Source: a bacterium (GTDB lineage: Bacteria > Patescibacteria > Paceibacteria > UBA9973). From it: DNA of 5,364 bases. The translations under genes were made by a program, and so were the position numbers. The notes under the pieces were generated by a model, which saw only the letters and a list, made by a program, of their open reading frames with translations, was not told where the DNA came from and searched no databases. The DNA lies in NCBI GenBank assembly GCA_021813235.1, contig JAKALG010000068.1, forward strand, positions 1-5,364, in the 5' to 3' direction. Shown piece by piece: positions 1 to 4,312 of the stretch (position 1 is the stretch's first letter; each line of letters begins with the position of its first letter).

Positions 1-1
1 T

Positions 2-346
2 TATAATGTTTACAACGATAATACGCAATATTCTACTACTTCAACAACCTACGTAAATCAATTTACAAAGGTTTTCGTATATCACACAGGGAATCATTAT
101 GCAAGGTTAAATGCGGGGATATGGAATGGAACTGGTGGTGGAATAACAACAACTGCAAGAATTACTGTCAACGGTGTATCCAACACAATATCCACAGTAA
201 GCACAACAATAGATTATAAAACCTGCGTAGTTGATATTAGTGGACTAACCGATGGTTCTATTTATACGATAGCGGTTGATCTACAAACCGCCACCGGTGG
301 GACTGCTTATATGCAATATCCTGTTATAACAGTAGAGAGCAACTAA
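2..346 (+). CDS. C-terminal part of a beta-rich phage structural protein (tail/fibre-like), 5' end outside window
   Basis: The frame is open from the window edge to TAA at 344-346 and gives 114 residues. The protein is rich in Thr, Asn, Gly and Ser with short alternating hydrophobic stretches, for example 'ARITVNGVSNTIS' and 'CVVDISGLTDGSIYTIAVDL'. These suggest a beta-sandwich or fibronectin/carbohydrate-binding-like domain. There is no membrane segment or catalytic motif. Such C-termini are common in tail fibres, tail appendages and other virion surface proteins, and the holin/endolysin genes downstream fit a position at the end of a structural module. No specific family is recognised, and a host-derived surface protein cannot be excluded. 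Its stop shares a base with the next gene's ATG (TAATG), so the two are probably translationally coupled. The reading frame is well supported; the structural role is inferred. Confidence 0.7.
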   Translation, partial: YNVYNDNTQYSTTSTTYVNQFTKVFVYHTGNHYARLNAGIWNGTGGGITTTARITVNGVSNTISTVSTTIDYKTCVVDISGLTDGSIYTIAVDLQTATGGTAYMQYPVITVESN

Positions 347-714
347 TGAAAATCTGGCAAGAAATAACAAAAATTTTATGGTATGATCCGATTAGTGATT
401 CAACGCTTCATCGTTACGATTGGCGTGCTCATCATAATGGCATTGCTTTAAGATTAATGATAATTCTTTCAACATATCTTCCTGCTTTTTTAACTGCTAT
501 CGGAATATTGGTTTGTTTTATTATTTATAAATTACTTATTCAGGGAAATCCTAAAGAAAAAACGATAAGTGATTATAAAGATTTTGCTGCCGATTTAGTT
601 GATTATTCTGACGTTGCATTATTACTTGTCTATCAAAACAAGGTGCTATTGCCTTTGGTCGTAATAATTTTAATCATTATGTATCTCTTAACTATTACTT
701 GGAGTAAGCCTTGA
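346..714 (+). CDS. Small two-helix membrane protein of unknown function
   Basis: This 122-residue protein starts at an ATG that overlaps the previous stop, with a weak purine-rich AGAGAG (334-339) upstream. The N-terminal ~32 residues are polar and aromatic ('WYDPISDSTLHRYDWRAHH'). A long hydrophobic segment follows at about residues 36-65, then a charged loop at about 68-90, then a second membrane helix at about 101-118 ending in 'TWSKP'. There is no signal peptidase site, lipobox or catalytic motif. The protein sits between the structural gene and a run of small accessory and lysis genes. A two-helix phage membrane protein here could be a holin or antiholin, a superinfection-exclusion protein or a membrane anchor, but no feature discriminates between these. 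The call of a real membrane protein is firm; the function is unknown. Confidence 0.75.
   Translation: MKIWQEITKILWYDPISDSTLHRYDWRAHHNGIALRLMIILSTYLPAFLTAIGILVCFIIYKLLIQGNPKEKTISDYKDFAADLVDYSDVALLLVYQNKVLLPLVVIILIIMYLLTITWSKP
701..704 (+). promoter_or_regulatory. Shine-Dalgarno (GGAG) for the TTG start at 711
   Basis: GGAG lies six bases before the TTG at 711 and inside the 3' end of the preceding gene. No ATG or GTG start is similarly placed, so this site is the main reason for accepting TTG as the initiator of the Cys-rich protein. Confidence 0.6.
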
Positions 715-914
715 GTAGAGAAACATCAATACGACAAACTTATTGTGCTCAGTTTGAAATAATAAACAACACGCCTATCTGCACTAAGTGTGGTAAATAT
801 ATTCCACCTGTTTATGGCAATGGGAGTTTAGAAATATGTAAGTGTGAAGATGAAAAGAATTGTCTTGGTCAAACAAAGTTATCAAACTCAACAACAAATC
901 AGGAAGTGAAATGA
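711..914 (+). CDS. Small Cys-rich, zinc-ribbon-like protein (TTG start)
   Basis: This 67-residue protein initiates at TTG, overlapping the previous TGA (TTGA), with GGAG six bases upstream. It has six cysteines: C12, then C24-x-x-C27-G, then C43-x-C45, then C51. The CxxCG knuckle followed by a CxC pair about 16 residues later resembles a small zinc ribbon, so metal binding is a reasonable inference. The spacing does not match a family I can name. There is no signal peptide or membrane helix, so it should be cytoplasmic. The C-terminal ~15 residues are polar and probably disordered. The stop (912-914) overlaps the next ATG at 911. The role is unknown; small zinc ribbons in phages are often regulators or inhibitors of host factors, but nothing here shows that. 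Confidence 0.68.
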   Translation: MSRETSIRQTYCAQFEIINNTPICTKCGKYIPPVYGNGSLEICKCEDEKNCLGQTKLSNSTTNQEVK

Positions 915-1246
915 AAACAATCATTCTCGTTTTATTTGTTTCGGTAGTTTCTTTTGCACAAACGAAAGAACAAGATACTACTTATACAGTGAAATGGATT
1001 GTAGTCGAAAGTATAACCGTGCCATACGAAAACAAACCAGATGATTATGGTATAATCTCAAACTCTGTCCCAGCCATTTATCAATTTAAGTTGATTGGAA
1101 AACCTATGAAAAAAATATTTAATACCGAAAAAGAGGCAGACCAATTTATTAAAGATATGCCGATATGCAATGACTCATTAAATTTTGGTGGTTGTTGTAG
1201 AAATCCAATAAAGATAAAAAACATTAAAATCAAGGAACAAAAATGA
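911..1246 (+). CDS. Small exported protein with Sec signal peptide, unknown function
   Basis: ATG at 911 is chosen because it overlaps the previous stop (ATGA), has AGGAAG (901-906) upstream, and places a signal peptide exactly at the N-terminus. An in-frame TTG at 860 would bury that signal behind 17 polar residues. The 111-residue product begins MKT, has a hydrophobic core at residues 4-14, and has a probable signal peptidase I site 'SFA|Q' after A16, a form common in Bacteroidota. There is no lipobox Cys. The mature part is about 95 residues and beta-rich, with 'NTEKEADQFIKDMP' around 71-84 and a C-terminal cluster of cysteines (C86, C95, C96) that could form disulfides in the periplasm. 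It is paired with another secreted gene immediately downstream. A periplasmic or surface role during infection is inferred; the family is not recognised. Confidence 0.75.
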   Translation: MKTIILVLFVSVVSFAQTKEQDTTYTVKWIVVESITVPYENKPDDYGIISNSVPAIYQFKLIGKPMKKIFNTEKEADQFIKDMPICNDSLNFGGCCRNPIKIKNIKIKEQK

Positions 1247-1503
1247 AAAAACTATTATTAATCTTCTTTGTATTCCCCTTATTGGGATTTGCACAAGTTA
1301 AACCGCAACTATCAAAAGAAGACTCTGTAAAAGTCAATGAGATAATTACTAAGTATAATCTCATTCTTAAAGAATATCAGAGCGTGGATAGTCTCCAGAT
1401 TAAAAGACAGGGAATACTTCAATTTCTTCAAGGGGAATATTCAGACATTCTGAAAAAATATCAGCAACCAGAAAAACAAGAAGCTAAGAAAGAGGGAAGG
1501 TGA
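1243..1503 (+). CDS. Small exported coiled-coil protein with Sec signal peptide
   Basis: This 86-residue protein starts at an ATG overlapping the preceding TGA, with AAGGA (1232-1236) upstream at good spacing. Residues 1-17 form a clear signal peptide: MKK, then a hydrophobic Leu/Phe core, then 'GFA|Q'. The mature ~69 residues are highly charged and helical, with heptad-like hydrophobic spacing over about residues 27-75 ('VNEIITKYNLILKEYQSV', then 'QGILQFLQGEYSDILKKY'). A basic/acidic tail ends in EGR. No cysteine is present, so it is neither a lipoprotein nor disulfide-bonded. A short exported coiled coil next to lysis genes could contact membrane or cell-wall components, or serve as an outer-membrane-side partner in lysis, but it lacks the lipobox of classical o-spanins. 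The function is unassigned. Confidence 0.75.
   Translation: MKKLLLIFFVFPLLGFAQVKPQLSKEDSVKVNEIITKYNLILKEYQSVDSLQIKRQGILQFLQGEYSDILKKYQQPEKQEAKKEGR
1492..1496 (+). promoter_or_regulatory. Shine-Dalgarno (GAGGG) favouring the ATG at 1503
   Basis: GAGGG is six bases before ATG 1503 but only three before the alternative GTG at 1500, so ATG is the better initiator. Both starts overlap the preceding TGA (1501-1503). Confidence 0.55.
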
Positions 1504-1757
1504 TGGAGGCAAATATTATTGTACAGGTATTAAGTAATGGTGTGGTGCTTGGCTTGGCAGCATTTATCTTGCACGGTTATCGTAAACGTTTTGAAACGAA
1601 TGAAAAGAAAAGCGATGAGATAAGTAAAGAGATTAAAGAAGTAAAAACTAATTACCTCGATAGGTTTGAAAGATTAAATAAGAATCTCTCTGATTTCAGA
1701 GAGGAAACAAATGTAACTCTTACAAGAATTGAAACAAAATTAAATCTCAACGAATAA
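1503..1757 (+). CDS. Membrane-anchored coiled-coil protein, BhlA/UviB holin-like layout
   Basis: The 84-residue product has one N-terminal membrane helix at about residues 5-24 ('VLSNGVVLGLAAFILHGY'), a positive cluster HGYRKR, and then a long charged coiled coil at about residues 30-80. The closing 'LTRIETKLN' is typical of such phage proteins. This order of a single N-terminal helix followed by a charged helical rod matches BhlA/UviB-type holin-like proteins and some phage membrane accessory proteins. XhlA has the opposite order. The match rests on topology and general residue pattern, not on a diagnostic motif. ATG 1503 is preferred over GTG 1500 from the Shine-Dalgarno spacing. It follows the two exported genes and precedes the methyltransferase by two bases. 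It may act as a holin, antiholin or membrane scaffold. An internal 8-bp inverted repeat lies at 1686-1703. Confidence 0.72.
   Translation: MEANIIVQVLSNGVVLGLAAFILHGYRKRFETNEKKSDEISKEIKEVKTNYLDRFERLNKNLSDFREETNVTLTRIETKLNLNE
1686..1703 (+). repeat. Perfect 8-bp inverted repeat (hairpin) inside a coding region
   Basis: CTCTCTGA (1686-1693) and TCAGAGAG (1696-1703) are perfect reverse complements separated by TT. In RNA this gives a 7-bp stem with an ATTT tetraloop. No T-run follows, so it is not an intrinsic terminator. It lies within the coiled-coil codons of the 1503-1757 gene and could be chance or a local mRNA structure. Confidence 0.5.
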
Positions 1758-1759
1758 CA

Positions 1760-2323
1760 ATGAATAGTACAATTTATACCAACTGTGTTACTTATGATTA
1801 CGATGCTGAGCGAAGGCACAAGGAGGTAATAGATGTTGTTCGTACCTATGCTATACATAGATACTTCGGTGAAATTAATATTTTAGATATTGGCGAGCGA
1901 AATTTACTTACAGAGAAAATAGAAAAAGAGTTTGATATTAAAGTTGATAATACAAGTGGTGACTTAGATTATGAGATTATCGCATCTAAGAAGAAATATG
2001 ATATTATTGTTTGCTCTCACGTGATTGAACATCTGATGAACCCGCTTTTGTTCCTTGAGAATGCAAAGAAACTTTTGACTGATAATGGAAGAATGATAAT
2101 AGCATATCCGATAAGATTTATAAAATACGAAAAACACTTTCACGAAATTCCAGAAAAGGATATGCGGATAATGTTAGATAAAGCCGGATTTGAAGTGGTT
2201 AGGTGGGAAACATATAAAACCGATCATTCTTTTCCACTCGGAATAAGACCAATTTTAAGAATTTTATTTGATAAAAATTTTGTTTTAGTAGTTAAAAAAA
2301 AAATAGTAAATCTTATCCCATAA
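1760..2323 (+). CDS. Class I SAM-dependent methyltransferase (Methyltransf_11/23-like)
   Basis: This 187-residue protein has the core Rossmann methyltransferase landmarks in order. Motif I is 'ILDIGERN' at 41-48 and an acidic end of beta 2 falls near D63 ('VDNTSGDLDYE'). Motif IV is 'YDIIVCSHVIEHL' at 80-92 and the post-motif strand is 'LLTDNGRMIIAYP' at 105-117. The 'SHVIEHL...P' stretch is characteristic of Methyltransf_11/23-type enzymes. Motif I lacks the second glycine of the usual GxG and reads GERN, so this is a divergent SAM pocket or a subfamily feature. The length suits a bare catalytic domain with no recognisable substrate domain. The substrate cannot be read from the sequence; glycan, lipid or small-molecule O-methylation is as likely as nucleic acid modification, and no DPPY/NPPY DNA-methylase motif is present. 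The ATG at 1760 follows the previous stop by two bases without a clear Shine-Dalgarno, so coupling is likely. The gene ends just after a ten-A run. Confidence 0.8.
   Translation: MNSTIYTNCVTYDYDAERRHKEVIDVVRTYAIHRYFGEINILDIGERNLLTEKIEKEFDIKVDNTSGDLDYEIIASKKKYDIIVCSHVIEHLMNPLLFLENAKKLLTDNGRMIIAYPIRFIKYEKHFHEIPEKDMRIMLDKAGFEVVRWETYKTDHSFPLGIRPILRILFDKNFVLVVKKKIVNLIP
2294..2303 (+). repeat. Ten-adenine homopolymer near the end of the methyltransferase gene
   Basis: Ten consecutive A encode KKK plus the first base of the Ile codon, seven codons before the TAA. Such runs are prone to polymerase or ribosome slippage and to sequencing indels. A -1 shift here would extend the frame to TAA at 2362-2364. 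Confidence 0.7.
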
Positions 2324-2365
2324 CCGAAATAAGTGGAGACACAGCAACAATATTTTATTATTAAC

Positions 2366-2373
2366 AAAAGGAG
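2366..2373 (+). promoter_or_regulatory. Strong Shine-Dalgarno (AAAAGGAG) setting the holin start at 2379
   Basis: This is the best ribosome-binding site in the window, five bases before ATG 2379. An in-frame GTG at 2373 uses the last base of this site and so cannot be the initiator. The strong site suggests this gene is initiated independently of the upstream gene, which fits a lysis gene needing timed, high output. Confidence 0.75.
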
Positions 2374-2378
2374 TGATT

Positions 2379-2708
2379 ATGGATATAGTCAATGTTCTTG
2401 AAAGTATTTCTAAGTTCTTCGGCTTGGATTGGGGAACGCTCTTAACGATAGCAGGTTCAATCACGGTGGTCGTAAATTTTCTTAAAGCCACTAAACCATT
2501 TTCTAATTTTGTTGAAGGGAACAATATCCCTTACGTGACGGCGCTATTATCTTTAGGTGTAAGTGCCGTTACAATGTGGGGGCTATGGGTTCAGATGCTT
2601 TTATCCGCTGCAATGATTACGGTTATTTCTATCGGTGGTTGGGCAACCGCTAAGACTTTATTTCACAAAGCAGGAACACAGCCGACAAATGATTCTGGTG
2701 GGGCTTAA
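2379..2708 (+). CDS. Holin-like membrane protein (three predicted helices)
   Basis: The 109-residue product starts at ATG 2379, fixed by AAAAGGAG at 2366-2373. After a short amphipathic N-terminus there are three hydrophobic segments, at about residues 18-37, 50-71 and 72-95. The last two are separated only by a short turn around VQM. The C-terminus is short and polar ('GTQPTNDSGGA'). Small size, two to three helices, a polar tail and direct overlap with a peptidoglycan-cleaving enzyme gene are the usual signs of a phage holin, which forms inner-membrane lesions that release or activate the endolysin. Holins share little sequence, so this is a call from topology and position. The stop overlaps the next ATG (TAATG, 2706-2710), implying coupled production of holin and endolysin. 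Confidence 0.75.
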   Translation: MDIVNVLESISKFFGLDWGTLLTIAGSITVVVNFLKATKPFSNFVEGNNIPYVTALLSLGVSAVTMWGLWVQMLLSAAMITVISIGGWATAKTLFHKAGTQPTNDSGGA

Positions 2709-3235
2709 TGATATTCAGCAAAGAAGATGTATTTAATGCTTGCGAGAAAATAGCACCTAAATATAATTTAGACCCAAAACTGATTAAGGCTTTATGTCTG
2801 CAAGAAAGCAGTAGAAATGCTGCGGGTGATTTTCTTCCCGATAGGGCAAGATTAGAACAGGGATTCTATATTAAATATGTTGAGCCAAAAAATAATTTAG
2901 CAACAACAACCGAAGTGTTGTTGTCTGCAAGTTACGGCGTAATGCAATTAATGGGGTTGTCATTAAAAGAATTAAATTATTTTGACTGGTGGTTTAATAA
3001 ACAAACCGAAATAGTGCAATTATTTCTTGATGATCCGTTAAGTGAAATAGCAACTCCGAAAGCATTGAATTGGTTTTGTGAAAACCTTGATGTGATGATA
3101 GACTTCGGCTGTCAATGGTTCAAACGGAAATTAGAACTTGCAAAGGGTGATAAAAATAAAGCACTCGATTATTGGAATGGTGATTTGAGTGGGAAATATC
3201 GGGAAGAAGTTTGGGCAAAATATAACAAGCTATGA
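2708..3235 (+). CDS. SLT/GH23-type lytic transglycosylase, probable phage endolysin
   Basis: This 175-residue protein has the motif order of soluble lytic transglycosylases. Helix 'YNLDPKLIKALCLQESS' carries the likely catalytic E33 followed by S34. 'SYGVMQLMG' at 75-83 corresponds to the GLMQ motif. 'ALDYWNGD' at 152-159 corresponds to the A-Y-N-x-G motif near the end. The E-to-GVMQ distance is about 44 residues, longer than in Slt70-type domains. The insert 'RLEQGFYIKYVEP' resembles the 'R-x-E-x-x-F-Y-x-x-Y' segment of a phage and Gram-negative transglycosylase subgroup. Such enzymes cleave the MurNAc-GlcNAc bond to form 1,6-anhydroMurNAc. There is no signal peptide or membrane segment, so it would need the adjacent holin to reach the wall. 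Start ATG 2708 overlaps the holin stop and has GGTGGGG (2697-2703) upstream. The enzyme class is confident; an endolysin role is likely, and a virion-associated role less so. Confidence 0.86.
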   Translation: MIFSKEDVFNACEKIAPKYNLDPKLIKALCLQESSRNAAGDFLPDRARLEQGFYIKYVEPKNNLATTTEVLLSASYGVMQLMGLSLKELNYFDWWFNKQTEIVQLFLDDPLSEIATPKALNWFCENLDVMIDFGCQWFKRKLELAKGDKNKALDYWNGDLSGKYREEVWAKYNKL

Positions 3236-3708
3236 AATCCAAGCCTGAATATATTACGGTAATTGTGATAATTATCTTTTACATTGTATCATTAATCTTA
3301 TCATACAATTTGGGTAAGAAGAACGAAAGGATATTATATCTTGAGTCTCCGGCAACGAAAGACAGCATAGTTACATTTGATATTGTGAAGCCCGCAATAT
3401 CAGAAAAGGCTAAACGCTCATTTGTTCACGATTCTTCGCACACCGGCGGAGAGTTAATCCTACCCATAGATACCGCAACAAACACATACATAACGAGAAT
3501 AGATACAGTTCTTGCCGGAGATTCTTTGTCTATTAGATTATTAACAGACGTACCGGTCAGGGGTGTCTGGCAAATAAATCTTAGCCACGTAATTAAAGAG
3601 AAATTGGTTAGAGTATTTATTCCAGAGCCTCTGGCTTGGTATGAGAAACCTTATACGAATTTTTTGTTCGGATTTATCTCAGCAATTTTGGTGATAATAT
3701 TTTTATAA
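3232..3708 (+). CDS. Double-membrane-anchored protein downstream of endolysin, spanin-like candidate
   Basis: The ATG at 3232 overlaps the endolysin stop (ATGA), and the gene encodes 158 residues. A membrane helix spans about residues 7-25 and a second lies at the very C-terminus, about 142-158, ending without a tail. Between them is a ~115-residue polar region with beta-strand character ('ITRIDTVLAGDSLSIRLLTD', 'GVWQINLSHVIKEKLVRVFIP'). The position directly after holin and endolysin is where spanins are found. A polar linker between two hydrophobic ends recalls unimolecular spanins, but those have an N-terminal lipobox, and here there is no Cys at the N-terminus. Two transmembrane anchors would more simply place both ends in the inner membrane with the middle in the periplasm. 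The membrane topology is firm; the spanin or i-spanin-like role is inferred from position only. Confidence 0.68.
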   Translation: MKSKPEYITVIVIIIFYIVSLILSYNLGKKNERILYLESPATKDSIVTFDIVKPAISEKAKRSFVHDSSHTGGELILPIDTATNTYITRIDTVLAGDSLSIRLLTDVPVRGVWQINLSHVIKEKLVRVFIPEPLAWYEKPYTNFLFGFISAILVIIFL

Positions 3709-3736
3709 ACTACAAAAGAACACGAGGATTATTAAA

Positions 3737-3916
3737 GTGTCAATAAAGAGAGAACAATATTATTCGCTTAAACTAACCAGAGAATTTCTTTTTGAAATTC
3801 TGTCAATGAAAAGCAGAGAAATAAAATTAAGCACGCTTAAACAAAAAGCAAGCAGATGTTTACGGCATTATCCTGCTTTAAGAGATAGTGGCGAACCTGT
3901 TTTTTCTAAGAATTGA
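3737..3916 (+). CDS. 59-residue phage-type protein resembling the BPSL0761 family (GTG start)
   Basis: The frame from GTG 3737 to TGA 3914-3916 encodes 59 residues. GAGG at 3724-3727 lies nine bases before the GTG. The protein contains 'REFLFEIL' at 15-22, a short charged linker, then 'ASRCLRHYPALRD' at 38-50. The combination 'REFL...A..xLRHYP' resembles the small BPSL0761-like proteins found in phages and prophages, whose function is unknown. This resemblance is from memory of the motif and should be confirmed. It is basic and probably helical, with no membrane segment. It sits in what would otherwise be a 316-base gap after the spanin-like gene. An 8-bp hairpin (3781-3801) falls inside it. 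It is short, but the ribosome-binding site, position and motif make it probably real. Confidence 0.6.
   Translation: MSIKREQYYSLKLTREFLFEILSMKSREIKLSTLKQKASRCLRHYPALRDSGEPVFSKN
3781..3801 (+). repeat. Perfect 8-bp inverted repeat with T5 loop
   Basis: AGAATTTC (3781-3788) and GAAATTCT (3794-3801) are reverse complements around TTTTT. The repeat lies inside the 59-residue gene, over codons for REFLFEI. No T-run follows the 3' arm, so it is not a terminator. It may be chance in an AT-rich region. Confidence 0.45.
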
Positions 3917-3923
3917 AAACCAG

Positions 3924-3931
3924 AAAAGGGG
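3924..3931 (+). promoter_or_regulatory. Strong Shine-Dalgarno (AAAAGGGG) facing an ACG codon
   Basis: AAAAGGGG is followed six bases later by ACG at 3938, which begins an open frame reading (M)KTDEQIKEF. No ATG, GTG or TTG stands within normal spacing in any frame. The site therefore argues for initiation at ACG 3938. Confidence 0.55.
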
Positions 3932-3937
3932 TAACTC

Positions 3938-4312
3938 ACGAAAACAGACGAACAAATAAAAGAGTTTATAGATAATAGAGAAGCATTAACTATCAATGAA
4001 CTAACGAAATTTATTTACGGCTATTTGAAGGGCAATAATAGCACGATACGTATTTGGTGGGATTATGTTTTACGCACTAAAGATTGGAAAAAATTAAAAG
4101 AATATCGGATAAAGAAAGAATTGGAGGGTGGTTTTAAAGTAGATTTATTTAATAGTTATAAATCTGCTTACCTAAAAGATAATCGTATAAGCAGTAACGG
4201 AACAAGAGTTGCTCAAAGGATACTCTTAAATATTTACGGCATTAAAATGACAAGGGTAAGAATTTCTTCATACAAAAAAATAATAGAAAATGACAAAACA
4301 AGATTTAACTAA
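3938..4312 (+). CDS. Basic helical protein of unknown function, apparent ACG start
   Basis: With initiation at ACG 3938 the product is 124 residues; the next conventional start, TTG 4025, would give 95. The upstream 29 codons are continuous, of normal protein-like composition ('KTDEQIKEFIDNREALTINELTKFIYGYLKG'), and begin six bases after AAAAGGGG. TTG 4025 has no ribosome-binding site. An in-frame TAA at 3932-3934 bounds the frame. The protein is strongly basic and helical. 'ALTINELTKFIYGYL' could be the first helices of a winged or helix-turn-helix fold, and 'TRVAQRILLNIYGIKMTRVRISSYKK' near the end a second helical DNA- or RNA-binding surface, but no known domain is recognised. It overlaps the phosphoesterase gene by 23 bases. 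An ATG-to-ACG mutation or sequence error is an alternative to a genuine ACG start. Confidence 0.6.
   Translation, partial: TKTDEQIKEFIDNREALTINELTKFIYGYLKGNNSTIRIWWDYVLRTKDWKKLKEYRIKKELEGGFKVDLFNSYKSAYLKDNRISSNGTRVAQRILLNIYGIKMTRVRISSYKKIIENDKTRFN

Noticed and set aside
291..300. 10-bp palindrome CCACCGGTGG
   Set aside because: It is short, without a loop, inside coding sequence for an Ala-Thr-Gly-Gly turn, and has no second copy or flanking structure to suggest an operator.
860..910. TTG at 860 as the start of the first exported protein
   Set aside because: It would add 17 polar residues before a clear signal peptide; ATG 911 has AGGAAG upstream and overlaps the previous stop.
1652..1858. 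Reverse-strand open frame of 68 codons
   Set aside because: It lies antisense across the end of the coiled-coil gene and the start of the methyltransferase, has no recognisable motif, and every supported gene is on the + strand.
2324..2365. Promoter in the gap before the holin-like gene (TATTTT at 2351-2356)
   Set aside because: No matching -35 or Bacteroidota -33 element at the right distance; AT-rich sequence gives such hexamers by chance.
2373..2378. GTG at 2373 as the holin start
   Set aside because: Its first base is part of the AAAAGGAG site itself; ATG 2379 has correct spacing.
2285..2524. Reverse-strand open frame of 79 codons
   Set aside because: It is antisense to the methyltransferase end and holin-like gene; its low-complexity Phe/Tyr tail comes from the A-rich + strand.
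2903..2924. 8-bp hairpin ACAACAAC / GTTGTTGT
   Set aside because: It lies within the endolysin coding region and arises from repeated Thr codons facing Val-Leu-Leu codons; no T-run or regulatory position.
3622..3634. Inverted repeat CCAGAG-C-CTCTGG as a terminator
   Set aside because: It lies inside the spanin-like coding region, with no T-run and only a one-base centre.
3914..3937. Stop-codon readthrough joining the 59-residue gene to the next one (same frame)
   Set aside because: Two in-frame stops (TGA 3914-3916 and TAA 3932-3934) separate them, and the second gene has its own strong ribosome-binding site.
4025..4027. TTG at 4025 as the start of the basic helical protein
   Set aside because: There is no ribosome-binding site, and 29 protein-like in-frame codons precede it behind a strong site at 3924-3931.
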